In this document: positions 29,881 to 38,302 of the stretch, one piece after another
Layout of the letters: the number at the start of each line of letters is the position of its first letter
Position numbering within the stretch: position 1 is the stretch's first letter
NCBI RefSeq assembly: GCF_019207025.1
Contig: NZ_JAEEGC010000039.1
Coordinates: 1 to 64,000, forward strand
DNA from: Clostridium thailandense
GTDB taxonomy: Bacteria; Bacillota; Clostridia; Clostridiales; Clostridiaceae
Reading direction: 5' to 3'
DNA length: 64,000 bases
Translations under genes and position numbers: made by a program
Notes under the pieces: model-generated
Told to the model about the DNA's origin: nothing
The model's database searches: none
The model's input: the letters and a program-made list of their open reading frames with translations, nothing else

Positions 29881-30282
29881 TCAGCCATTTATTATTGTAT
29901 AATCGTTTAATACTTTGCCATCTATAACATGCATAGTATATTCATCTATTACCTTACCGTCTTTTATATGTTCTCTAACTACTCTCCTAGCCATGGTAGC
30001 AGTCATTTTTACATAAGTTACCTTTTCTTCACCGGGCATAATTATCTCTACCACCGGCTCTAATCTGCATATTCCAATGCATCCTGTTTGAGCAACCACT
30101 ATATCTTCAATTCCTAGTTTCTTAAGCTCGTCCAATATAGCTTCCATCACAGATTTCGCTCCTGCTGCTATACCACAAGTAGCCATACCTACTACTATTC
30201 TAGGATTTTTTCTATCTTTGCCTTGATTAACCCTCGCCCAGGTCTTTTTTCTTATTTCCTCTAACTGCTGCAAAGTTTTCAT
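29881..30282 (-). CDS. hydD: [2Fe-2S] thioredoxin-like hydrogenase-associated protein
   Basis: A 133-residue protein with a thioredoxin-like ferredoxin fold, cysteines in GMATCGIAAGAK and QTGCIGICRLEP (C-x3/4-C pairs of a [2Fe-2S] cluster). It stands between the NuoE-like and NuoF-like subunits, as the hydD-type gene does in acetogen and clostridial hydrogenase operons. The start is ATG 30282, preceded by GGAGGG that overlaps the end of hydC; the longer frame back to 30327 would overlap hydC by 44 bases. Its stop overlaps the region just before hydB, indicating translational coupling. Whether it carries electrons in the complex is not known from sequence. Confidence 0.82.
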   Translation of the reverse strand: MKTLQQLEEIRKKTWARVNQGKDRKNPRIVVGMATCGIAAGAKSVMEAILDELKKLGIEDIVVAQTGCIGICRLEPVVEIIMPGEEKVTYVKMTATMARRVVREHIKDGKVIDEYTMHVIDGKVLNDYTIING

Positions 30283-30283
30283 T

Positions 30284-30796
30284 CTATCCCTCCATTTTTG
30301 TATACTCATCAAGAATTCTTCTGACATCGTCTAAAGTTACTCTTGCATATACCTTATCATCAATGGTCATTACAGGTGAAAGTCCACAGGCTCCAAGACA
30401 TCTAGTTGCTTCAAGTGTAAATTTACCATCTAAAGTAGTTTTACCTACTTCAACCTCTAATTCTTGAGATAACCTATTAAGTATTGTCTGTCCTCCTTTA
30501 ACGTAACATGCAGTACCAAGACATACCCTAATAATATGTTTTCCTTTAGGTTCTAAAGAAAAGAAATGGTAGAAAGATGCTACACCATATATTTCAGTCA
30601 TTGGAATATCTAATTCATCAGAAATAACCCTAAGAGCTTCTTCAGGTAAATACCCATATAGCTGCTGTACATCATGAAGTACAGGTATTAGTCCTCCCTT
30701 TACATCCCTAAATTTTTCGATAATTTTTGAAACGTTTTCCATCCTTTCATCCTCATCGGCATTTCCACAGCAGCAGCAATTCTCATTAATTGGCAC
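30284..30796 (-). CDS. hydC: NuoE-like subunit of [FeFe] hydrogenase
   Basis: First gene of the hydrogenase operon; a [2Fe-2S] thioredoxin-like protein that works with HydB. The 170-residue product has the cluster ligands in CLGTACYVKGG and RCLGACGLSPV (C-x4-C and C-x3-C) and the NuoE helical part GGLIPVLHDVQQLYGYLPEE. Unusually, the N-terminus carries four consecutive Cys in MPINENCCCCGN, which are not part of the known cluster site. The start is GTG 30796 with GGGGGA upstream. Confidence 0.92.
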   Translation of the reverse strand: MPINENCCCCGNADEDERMENVSKIIEKFRDVKGGLIPVLHDVQQLYGYLPEEALRVISDELDIPMTEIYGVASFYHFFSLEPKGKHIIRVCLGTACYVKGGQTILNRLSQELEVEVGKTTLDGKFTLEATRCLGACGLSPVMTIDDKVYARVTLDDVRRILDEYTKMEG

Positions 30797-31113
30797 TCTA
30801 ATATCCCCCTTCTTCTATTTAATCTCTTTTATCTGCTTATAAAACTTCTAGCTCGTTAGGACTTAAAGCTTTTTAAATATATATTATAGGCAAACAATAT
30901 ATGCATAGATACATTCTCTATGATGCAGTTAAAAAATTAAATTTGCCCTTTAATTATTATTTAATAAAAAAATCTTAATTAAATTTATCGGTGTAATTTT
31001 CTCAATATTTTAAATTAACACAATATTACTACTTTTTCATTTTATTGTCAACTTGTACCTATTTTACTACATTATTCCCTTGAAGCCTTATAACATCAAC
31101 CCCCTTTTTATTA

Positions 31114-31172
31114 TAACTACAGAAGTACAACTAAAATTTTTTGAAAAATTTTTAGTTGTACTTCTGTAGTTA
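31114..31172. repeat. Perfect 23-bp palindrome with A/T centre
   Basis: 31114-31136 and 31150-31172 are exact reverse complements (TAACTACAGAAGTACAACTA on the left), with a centre of TTTTTTGAAAAAT. The 695-base gap 30797-31491 between the hydrogenase operon and yczE holds nothing else I can support; it is extremely AT-rich, with another small stem at about 31351-31386 (GCTGCCGCATTAGCA/TGCTAACGCGGCAG). The latter, followed by nothing T-rich, is probably a terminator-like or regulatory hairpin. Confidence 0.6.
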
Positions 31173-31491
31173 CAAAAATTCATATAGAATTGCTTATTCC
31201 TAATTCAACAATTCTCTTATTAATATATATTTTCGATTTTTATTGCATATGATAAAAATCGAACGTCTTTAAATTAAAAAATATTAAACTGATTAATAGC
31301 ATAAAGATAGAGGCATGTGATAATTAAGTATACTTTCATTTGGAAAAAAGCTGCCGCATTAGCATATTTTTTATGCTAACGCGGCAGACAAGCATGATAG
31401 TGACTTTCACCACAATCAATGAAACTAACTTAGTTTTATGACAGCCTCTTTTAGTATTTTTTGAAGTAAATGTGATCGTATTTAAGAAGAT

Positions 31492-32154
31492 TTAAAGATA
31501 GTTGGATTGAAATTTGTGAATTAGCGTTTTAAAAGTCACATCCAAAGTTTCATGATTAACCACTGTTGCATCAAATTTAAGCAACTTAAAAGTTGTCTGG
31601 ACACAAAAGCCTATTACCAGGGCAGAAATAACTGTTCCAACACCAAGCATACCTCCAAGAAACCATCCCACGAGTGCTGCTATAAGCTCAATTGATCCAC
31701 GGCAGATACCTATTGGCAGTCCTGTTTTGCGAGTAAGTGCTACCATTAAACTGTCTCTAGGACCTGCACCAAAAGCTGATCCAATATAAAAATAGGAGGC
31801 GAGGGCGATAATAAACAATCCTGCAACCAGCATTATAATTCCTAGGAACATATTATTAAGCACTGGTATTATATGAAATTCCATAATAATATCAAGGAAT
31901 ATACCTATGAGTACCATGTTTAAAATTGTACCGAGTCCAAGTTTTTCTCCAAGCACTATTGTTATTATTCCAATAACTATTCCAGTAATAATTGAAGCAG
32001 TTCCAATGCTTATTCCGGTGACGTTTCCAAGTCCAACATGAAAAGCGTCCCAGGGAGCATATCCTATATGGGCATTCATAGTTACAACAATGCCAAGTGA
32101 ATAGAGGAAAAGCCCTAATATTAAGCGCAGAAAACGGATTAAGAATTGTTTCAT
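31492..32154 (-). CDS. yczE: YczE/YitT-type integral membrane protein
   Basis: A 220-residue protein with about five to six hydrophobic helices, of the YczE/YyaS/YitT family, recognisable by GYAPWDAFHVGLGNVTGIS and GSAFGAGPRDSLMVAL. Function is not firmly known; members are thought to be transporters or membrane regulators. The start is ATG 32154 with AAGGAG eight bases upstream; the ATG at 32172 overlaps that site. It is divergent from the MocR-type regulator at 32341, an arrangement also known from bacilli, where YczR-type regulators control yczE. Confidence 0.85.
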   Translation of the reverse strand: MKQFLIRFLRLILGLFLYSLGIVVTMNAHIGYAPWDAFHVGLGNVTGISIGTASIITGIVIGIITIVLGEKLGLGTILNMVLIGIFLDIIMEFHIIPVLNNMFLGIIMLVAGLFIIALASYFYIGSAFGAGPRDSLMVALTRKTGLPIGICRGSIELIAALVGWFLGGMLGVGTVISALVIGFCVQTTFKLLKFDATVVNHETLDVTFKTLIHKFQSNYL

Positions 32155-32173
32155 AATTAAATCTCCTTTCAAA

Positions 32174-32322
32174 ATTGTATGACGAAAAAATAAATGATAT
32201 AATTATTGTATGACGTTAGTTTGTAAGTTAATATCTTTTTTGAAATTAGTACAAATCCTGTATTTATCTTTATTATATCGGTAATAACAGTTAAGTCAAT
32301 GGATTATTGTTTGTCATACAAT
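32174..32322. promoter_or_regulatory. Shared operator region of yczE and yczR, three repeated sites
   Basis: ATTGTATGACG occurs at 32174-32184 and again, in direct orientation, at 32205-32215 (31 bases start to start). The inverted form GTCATACAAT lies at 32313-32322, 19 bases before the yczR start. MocR-type regulators typically bind direct repeats in the shared divergent promoter, so these are strong candidate YczR sites. Confidence 0.7.
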
Positions 32323-32340
32323 TTGAAATGGAGGAAAATT

Positions 32341-33720
32341 ATGTGGAATCCTAAAATCATTGATACAGATAAGGTGCTGTATATTGCAATTGCAGATGCA
32401 ATCGAAAGAGACGTTCAGCTTGGCATCCTTAAGTCAGGTGAGAGGATGCCGCCGCAGCGATCACTTGCAAAGATAATAGGAGTTAACCTAACTACAATTT
32501 CAAGAGCATATAAAGAAGCAGAAAATAGAGGACTTATTTCAGGTACTGTAGGAAGTGGAACTTATGTATTACAAAATGAAAAAATAGATACTTCTTTACC
32601 TGGGATTCTTAACAGAGATGATGAGATTATAGAACTTGGACTAGTAGGTTCTACAAAGGTTGAAGGTTATGATTTATCAAATTTACTTGTTTCCGTTGCA
32701 GAGAACAAGACATTGGATTCACTGTTTGATTATGTGCCAAGTCAAGGCCTTCGTAGGCATAGGGAAGTTGCTGTAAAATGGATAAAACAATATGGGTTTG
32801 AGTTGGACCCTGACCGAATTGTAATATGTGCGGGAGCTATGCACGCTATTAACTGCTGTCTAATGGGACTATTTGAACACGGAGATAGGATTGCTGTGGA
32901 TTCACTCACATTTACCGGTTTTAAGAATGCTGCTCAGTTAAGTCAAATTAAACTTGAATCAATTGCAATGGATGAAGAGGGTATGATTCCTGAAAGTCTT
33001 GAAAATATATGTATGAGATCTCAGATAAAAGGCATTTATCTTATGCCAAATATGCAGAATCCAACAGCAACTGCTATGTCAGTGAAGAGAAAGAGAGCTA
33101 TTGCAGATATCATCCTAAGATATGGATTAATTTTGATTGAAGATGATATATACAATTTTACCAATAGTACTGAAAGGACAGCACTTACCACTCTTGTGCC
33201 TGATAATGGTATTTTTATCTGTAGTATGTCAAAAGCCCTTCTTCCTGGACTTAGAATAGCTATTACTGCTGTGCCTGATAGATTTTTATGCAAATTTACT
33301 CAGACTGTTACAAACACTGTTTGGATGGCACCAGCCATAAGCGCAGAACTCGTCTCGCGTTTAATTGAGAGTGGCGCTGCTTTAGAAATCATAAATAAGA
33401 AAAGAAAGATAATTGCCCATAGGCTTAAGCTAGCAAAGACTATACTTAAGGATTTTTCTTTTCAAACTACTGAAAATAGTATGTTTTTATGGCTTAACCT
33501 TCCAGAAGGGTGGTCCTCAGCAGACTTTGAAAATATAGCTTTGATGGAAAAAGTAAGAGTAATATCTGCTTATAAGTTTTATGTTGGAAATCAATTGCCA
33601 CCTAATGCAGTAAGAATTTCCTTGGGTATGGTAAAAAATGATGAACAGCTTATAAAAGGATTGAACATTCTAGTGAGAATTTTAAAACAGTATCCACTAC
33701 TTACATCACCTGTAATGTAG
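32341..33720 (+). CDS. yczR: MocR-type PLP-dependent transcriptional regulator
   Basis: A GntR winged helix fused to an aminotransferase fold. The 459-residue product has the DNA-binding domain at about residues 10-75 (SGERMPPQRSLAKIIGVN) and the fold-type I domain after a linker, with the expected PLP lysine in CSMSKALLPGLRIA. The start is ATG 32341 with TGGAGGA upstream. It is divergent to yczE, and one predicted binding site lies at its own start, so autoregulation is likely. The effector is unknown; related PdxR and GabR proteins respond to PLP and amino acids. Confidence 0.88.
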   Translation: MWNPKIIDTDKVLYIAIADAIERDVQLGILKSGERMPPQRSLAKIIGVNLTTISRAYKEAENRGLISGTVGSGTYVLQNEKIDTSLPGILNRDDEIIELGLVGSTKVEGYDLSNLLVSVAENKTLDSLFDYVPSQGLRRHREVAVKWIKQYGFELDPDRIVICAGAMHAINCCLMGLFEHGDRIAVDSLTFTGFKNAAQLSQIKLESIAMDEEGMIPESLENICMRSQIKGIYLMPNMQNPTATAMSVKRKRAIADIILRYGLILIEDDIYNFTNSTERTALTTLVPDNGIFICSMSKALLPGLRIAITAVPDRFLCKFTQTVTNTVWMAPAISAELVSRLIESGAALEIINKKRKIIAHRLKLAKTILKDFSFQTTENSMFLWLNLPEGWSSADFENIALMEKVRVISAYKFYVGNQLPPNAVRISLGMVKNDEQLIKGLNILVRILKQYPLLTSPVM

Positions 33721-33749
33721 TAGGTATATTTATAGCCGAATTTTTTAAG

Positions 33750-33850
33750 TGTGAAAAGTCATGCACATGTAGTGTGCATGACTTTTCACATATCTCATTA
33801 TATAAAAAGTCTATACTTATTTTCAGAAACTAAATAAGTATAGACTTTTT
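33750..33850. terminator. Two strong hairpins between yczR and atoE
   Basis: GTGAAAAGTCATGCACA (33751-33767) pairs perfectly with 33773-33789. AAAAAGTCTATACTTATTT (33804-33822) pairs perfectly with 33832-33850, which ends in TTTTT. The second is a good terminator in both directions; the first resembles it but has no T-run. Confidence 0.75.
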
Positions 33851-33931
33851 ATTATTGAATGTGGCTTCTAGACAAGTGAAAAGTGCCTTTTGCCAATATT
33901 AATTTTTAAAAAATTTTTGTAAAGGTGGGTT

Positions 33932-33947
33932 TGGCACACATTTTGCT
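33932..33947 (+). promoter_or_regulatory. Sigma-54 (-24/-12) promoter of the ato operon
   Basis: TGGCACACATTTTGCT matches the sigma-54 consensus TGGCAC-N5-TTGCW exactly, with the GG and GC 12 bases apart. It stands 68 bases before the atoE start, and the sigma-54 activator AtoC is encoded downstream. No other equally good site was found by eye in the window. Confidence 0.85.
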
Positions 33948-34014
33948 ATGTTAATAAAGCGTATGAATCAAACAAGCTTGTTATTCGACCATAAATTCAA
34001 GGAGGCTTAAATAT

Positions 34015-35337
34015 ATGATTAAAACTTTATCAAGATTTTTCACAGCTATTGTACAAAAATATCTTCCTGACCCACTTGTTTTTGCAATGATTTTAACATT
34101 AATTATGTTTGTTTCAGGAATTGTATTCACTCATCATACACCAATTGAAATGATAGGATTCTGGGGTAAGAGTTTTTGGAATTTACTGGGTTTTGCTATG
34201 CAAATGGCATTAATTTTAGTTACTGGTAGTGCTCTAGCTAGTTCACCTTCTGTTAAACGTATTCTTAAAAAAATTGCAAGCTTACCAAAAACACCAACTC
34301 AAGCTATTGTACTTGTTACATTTGCTGCAGCTGTTGCTAATATTATTAACTGGGGTTTTGGACTAATTGTTGGGGCTTTACTTGCAAAGGAAGTTGCAAA
34401 AAAAGTGCCTCATACAGATTATAGATTATTAATTGCAAGCTCTTATATTGGATTTATGACATGGCATGAAGGTTTATCTGCTTCAATTCCACTGTTAGCA
34501 GCCACTAAAGGAAATCCGATGGAAAAGGTTTGCGGACTGATTCCCTTAAATCAAACCATCTTTGCACCATTTAATATCTTTGTTGTTGTTGCATTGATAC
34601 TTGTATTACCTTTAATGACGAAAATGATGATGCCTAAAGATGAAGATGTTGTAGAGATTGATCCAACTTTACTAAATGAGGATGAAGTTGCAGCTACTAG
34701 TATTGCTGTAGAGGAAAAAACTTTCGCGGTACGTATTGAAAATAGCAAAATTATTGCTTGGTTAGTTGGAGCTCTTGGATTTGCATATTTGATTTACTAT
34801 TTTGTACATGGCGGGACAATGGATGTCAATACTGTAAATATGATCATGTTTTTTGCTGGAATTATTCTTCATGGCAGTCCTGTATCTTATATGCAGGCGA
34901 TAGTTAATGGAGCAAAAGGAACAGCTGGTATAATGGTTCAATTTCCATTCTATGCTGGAATACAAGGAATGATGGATTTGTCTGGCTTAGGCGGTATAAT
35001 AACAAATGGATTTGTTAGCATATCAAATGTACATACATTCCCGCTCTTAGCATATATAAGTTCAGGTATAGTTAACTTCTTTGTTCCATCCGGTGGTGGA
35101 CACTGGGTTGTTCAAGGACCATTTATAATGCCAGCCGCCAAAGAACTTGGTGTAGCACCTGGTAAAGCAGCAATGGCAATTGCTTATGGTGAAGCATGGA
35201 TGAATATGGCACAACCATTTTGGGCCTTGCCAGCTTTATCAATAGCAGGACTTAAAGTTCGTGATATTATGGGATTTTGTGTAACAACTCTAATTGTAGG
35301 TTTTATAATTTTTGGAATTGGCTTAACTTTAATTTAG
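34015..35337 (+). CDS. atoE: Short-chain fatty acid transporter AtoE
   Basis: Integral membrane carrier of the AtoE family, associated with uptake of butyrate and other short-chain fatty acids or acetoacetate. The 440-residue protein is mostly hydrophobic helices, with family motifs TRFFTAIVQKYLPDPLVFA-like N-terminus (here SRFFTAIVQKYLPDPLVFAM) and FFVPSGGGHWVVQGPF near residue 360. The start is ATG 34015 with AAGGAGG upstream. It opens the ato operon behind a sigma-54 promoter, before ctfA, ctfB and thlA, the same gene set as atoDAEB of Escherichia coli in another order. Confidence 0.93.
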   Translation: MIKTLSRFFTAIVQKYLPDPLVFAMILTLIMFVSGIVFTHHTPIEMIGFWGKSFWNLLGFAMQMALILVTGSALASSPSVKRILKKIASLPKTPTQAIVLVTFAAAVANIINWGFGLIVGALLAKEVAKKVPHTDYRLLIASSYIGFMTWHEGLSASIPLLAATKGNPMEKVCGLIPLNQTIFAPFNIFVVVALILVLPLMTKMMMPKDEDVVEIDPTLLNEDEVAATSIAVEEKTFAVRIENSKIIAWLVGALGFAYLIYYFVHGGTMDVNTVNMIMFFAGIILHGSPVSYMQAIVNGAKGTAGIMVQFPFYAGIQGMMDLSGLGGIITNGFVSISNVHTFPLLAYISSGIVNFFVPSGGGHWVVQGPFIMPAAKELGVAPGKAAMAIAYGEAWMNMAQPFWALPALSIAGLKVRDIMGFCVTTLIVGFIIFGIGLTLI

Positions 35338-35417
35338 CACTATAAAATTATACTACAGTTTTCACAATCATGAATTTAAATCTGAGCTGGAATTAAAAAA
35401 ATTAAGGAGAGGATAGT

Positions 35418-36074
35418 ATGACTAATAAATTAATAGGTATTGATGAGGTAATGGAACATATAAAAGATGGAATGACTATTATGATAGGCGGTTTTATGGG
35501 AGTAGGAACTCCAGAGCCTATTATCGATGCAATGGTTAAAAAGGGGGTAAAAGATTTAACGATAATAGCAAATGATACAGGATTTCCAGATAAGGGAATT
35601 GGGAAACTAATAGTAAATAGACAAGCTAAAAAAGTTATTGCATCTCACATCGGGTTGAATCCTGAAACTGGAAGGCAGATGAATGCTAAAGAAATAGAAG
35701 TAGACTTGGTGCCTCAAGGTACGCTGGCAGAGCAGATAAGATGTGGCGGTTCAGGTATAGGAGGTTTCTTAACAGAAACAGGGGTAGGAACTATTGTAGA
35801 AGAGGGAAAAGAAAAAATAAAAGTTAACGATAAGGAATATCTTTTGGAATTGCCGCTAAGAGCAGATATAGCTATAGTTGGTGGATCTATAGTAGATAAA
35901 AAAGGTAACACTTTTTATAATGGATCAACAAGAAACTTCAATCCATTAATTGCAACTGCGGCAGACATGGTTATAGTAGGTGCAGAAAGACTTGTAGAGG
36001 TTGGAGAACTTGACCCAAACCATGTAATGACACCAGGTATATTTGTGGATTATATAGTTGGAGGTGAAAATTAA
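35418..36074 (+). CDS. atoD: Acetate/acetoacetate CoA-transferase, alpha subunit
   Basis: Subunit of the CoA-transferase that moves CoA from acetyl- or butyryl-CoA to acetoacetate or fatty acids. The 218-residue product has the [16 protein letters not shown] glycine-rich loop and [21 protein letters not shown], typical of subunit A. The start is ATG 35418 with AAGGAGAGG. Its stop overlaps the ctfB/atoA start by one base (TAATG), so the subunits are coupled. In clostridia this protein is called CtfA. The direction of flow, acid activation or ketogenesis, cannot be told from sequence, but the AtoE partner suggests fatty acid uptake and activation. Confidence 0.93.
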   Translation: MTNKLIGIDEVMEHIKDGMTIMIGGFMGVGTPEPIIDAMVKKGVKDLTIIANDTGFPDKGIGKLIVNRQAKKVIASHIGLNPETGRQMNAKEIEVDLVPQGTLAEQIRCGGSGIGGFLTETGVGTIVEEGKEKIKVNDKEYLLELPLRADIAIVGGSIVDKKGNTFYNGSTRNFNPLIATAADMVIVGAERLVEVGELDPNHVMTPGIFVDYIVGGEN

Positions 36075-36733
36075 TGGATAGCAAAACAGCTAAGCAGATC
36101 ATTGCTAAGAGAATAGCAAAGGAATTAAAAGATGGAGATGTAGTAAACCTAGGAATAGGCCTTCCTACAATGGTTGCTAACTATATACCAGAAGGCATAG
36201 ATGTAGTATTGCAATCGGAAAATGGTTTTGTAGGTTTAGGATCAGTACCTGAAGAAGGCAGAGAAGATAAGGACATAGTAAATGCAGGTGGACAACCTGT
36301 AACTATTAAAGAAGGAGGAGCATTCTTTGATAGTGCGACATCCTTCGGAATTATCAGAGGTGGGCATGTAGATGCTACTGTTTTAGGAGCTTTAGAAGTA
36401 GATCAAAAAGGAAACCTCGCAAACTTCATGGTTCCAGGAAAAATGGTTCCAGGTATGGGTGGAGCTATGGATTTAGTTAGTGGAGCAAAAAAAGTAATTA
36501 TTGCGATGATGCACACAGCTAAAGGAGAGCAAAAAATATTAAAGAAATGTAAATTGCCACTTACAGCTGCAGGTAAGGTTAGTCTTATTGTTACAGAAAT
36601 GGGAGTTATGGAAGTAACAAAAAATGGTCTTGTACTTAGAGAAATTGCTGAAGGAATAACTGTTGAAGATGTAATAGCAGCTACTGAGGCTGAGTTAGTA
36701 ATTGATGAAAATTTAAAGGTAATGGAAGCATAG
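36074..36733 (+). CDS. atoA: Acetate/acetoacetate CoA-transferase, beta subunit
   Basis: Catalytic subunit of the CoA-transferase (CtfB in clostridia). The 219-residue product has [18 protein letters not shown] and the active-site glutamate in [10 protein letters not shown], which forms the glutamyl-CoA intermediate. The start is ATG 36074, overlapping the stop of the alpha-subunit gene by one base. A family A repeat follows 36 bases after the stop and separates it from thlA. Confidence 0.93.
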   Translation: MDSKTAKQIIAKRIAKELKDGDVVNLGIGLPTMVANYIPEGIDVVLQSENGFVGLGSVPEEGREDKDIVNAGGQPVTIKEGGAFFDSATSFGIIRGGHVDATVLGALEVDQKGNLANFMVPGKMVPGMGGAMDLVSGAKKVIIAMMHTAKGEQKILKKCKLPLTAAGKVSLIVTEMGVMEVTKNGLVLREIAEGITVEDVIAATEAELVIDENLKVMEA

Positions 36734-36768
36734 GAACAATTAGAAAAACTACATTGGATAAAAGCGCT

Positions 36769-36951
36769 AGAGGACAAATGACAGAGGACGGAGGACAGAG
36801 GACAGTGAAGGAAAGTTTTCTTCCTTACGTCAGAAAACTAAATTTATTTTTTAGGCTTGTTTTGCTAATCTATATAAATTAAAGATTTTTCGTAGTGTAG
36901 CGGAGAAAAATCCTCCTTCATTGTCCTCTGTCAAATGTCCTCTGTCCTCTA
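36769..36951. repeat. MITE-like inverted repeat (family A), copy 3
   Basis: The left end shows GAGGACA units then GTGAAGGAAAGTTTTCTTCC; the right end shows TTTTTCGTAGTGTAGCGGAG and inverted GAGGACA units. The inner middle differs from copy 1 (9532-9759), lacking its two small hairpins. It stands between atoA and thlA inside the operon. Confidence 0.8.
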
Positions 36952-37003
36952 AAATGTTTTTGTAAGTTAAATGTTATTATTGGATATATATAGGAGGATA
37001 AAA

Positions 37004-38182
37004 ATGAAAGAAGTAGTTATTGTAAGTGCAGTAAGAACTGCAGTTGGAAAATTTGGAGGAGCTTTAAAAGACGTTCCAGCAGCAGAATTAGGGGCTATAG
37101 TTATTAAAGAAGCACTTAGTAGAGCAAGCGTTAAACCGGAATTAGTTGATGAAGTAGTAATGGGAAATGTTGTTCAGGCAGGTCTTGGACAAAACGTTGC
37201 AAGACAAGCTGTAATTAAGGCTGGTCTGCCAGAAGAGGTTCCTGCATTTACTTTAAACAAAGTTTGTGGTTCAGGATTAAGAGCAGTTAGCTTAGCGGCA
37301 CAAATGATAAAGGCTGGAGATGCAGAGGTTGTAATAGCTGGCGGTATGGAAAACATGTCAGCAGCACCCTATGTACTGCAAGCTGCAAGATGGGGACAAA
37401 GAATGGGCAATGGAGCCATTGTAGATACAATGGTAAATGATGCTCTTACAGATGCATTTCAAGGATATCATATGGGAATCACTGCAGAAAATATAGCTGA
37501 GAGATGGAAGCTAACAAGAGAAATGCAGGATGAATTTGCAGCAGCATCTCAACAGAAGGCAGAAGTTGCTATAAGAGAAGGACGATTTAAAGATGAAATA
37601 GTTCCTGTAGTTATAAAAACTAGAAAAGGTGAAGTAGTATTTGATACAGATGAGTTCCCTAGATTCGGAACAACTGCAGAATCTTTAGCAAAGTTAAAAC
37701 CAGCCTTTAAAAAAGAGGGAACTGTTACAGCTGGAAATGCTTCAGGGATAAACGATGGGGCAGCAGCTATGGTTATTATGAGTGCTGAAAAAGCAGAAGA
37801 GCTTGGATTAAAACCAATGGCTAAAATAACTTCCTATGGATCAAAGGGATTGGATCCAGCTATTATGGGATATGGACCATTTCATGCAACAAAGAAGGCT
37901 CTAGAAAAAGCAAATCTAACAATAGAAGATATAGACTTAATAGAAGCAAATGAAGCTTTTGCGGCTCAGAGTTTAGCAGTAGCAAAAGACTTAAATTTTG
38001 ATATGAGCAAAGTTAACGTAAATGGAGGAGCTATTGCAATAGGACATCCAGTTGGATGTTCAGGAGCAAGAATACTTACTACGCTATTATATGAGATGGG
38101 AAAAAGAGAATCCAAGTATGGACTAGCAACTTTATGTATAGGTGGTGGAATGGGCACCGCTATAATAGTCGAAAGATACTAA
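37004..38182 (+). CDS. thlA: Acetyl-CoA acetyltransferase (thiolase)
   Basis: Condenses two acetyl-CoA to acetoacetyl-CoA or runs the reverse cleavage. The 392-residue product has the nucleophile Cys in [11 protein letters not shown], the active His in [11 protein letters not shown] and the second Cys in [11 protein letters not shown]. The start is ATG 37004 with TAGGAGGA upstream; reading further upstream from 36971 adds 11 residues without a binding site. Being in the sigma-54-driven operon with AtoE and the CoA-transferase, it equals AtoB in role and may work in the degradative direction. Clostridia often have a second thiolase for butyrate synthesis; none is visible here. Confidence 0.94.
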   Translation: MKEVVIVSAVRTAVGKFGGALKDVPAAELGAIVIKEALSRASVKPELVDEVVMGNVVQAGLGQNVARQAVIKAGLPEEVPAFTLNKVCGSGLRAVSLAAQMIKAGDAEVVIAGGMENMSAAPYVLQAARWGQRMGNGAIVDTMVNDALTDAFQGYHMGITAENIAERWKLTREMQDEFAAASQQKAEVAIREGRFKDEIVPVVIKTRKGEVVFDTDEFPRFGTTAESLAKLKPAFKKEGTVTAGNASGINDGAAAMVIMSAEKAEELGLKPMAKITSYGSKGLDPAIMGYGPFHATKKALEKANLTIEDIDLIEANEAFAAQSLAVAKDLNFDMSKVNVNGGAIAIGHPVGCSGARILTTLLYEMGKRESKYGLATLCIGGGMGTAIIVERY

Positions 38183-38302
38183 AACTTAGTTTCGGCTAAA
38201 ATTCTTATTTACAAGAAAATCAATAAGTATGATAATATACATATGAATTTTTAGAGTTTAAAGAATTAAGGTTTGGAGGAGATTCTAATACGAAATTTTA
38301 GT

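Noticed and set aside
30985-31030. Rex-type operator before the hydrogenase genes
   Set aside because: TTAACAC is present but the other half-site TTGTTAA is not; the match is too weak to claim redox control by Rex.
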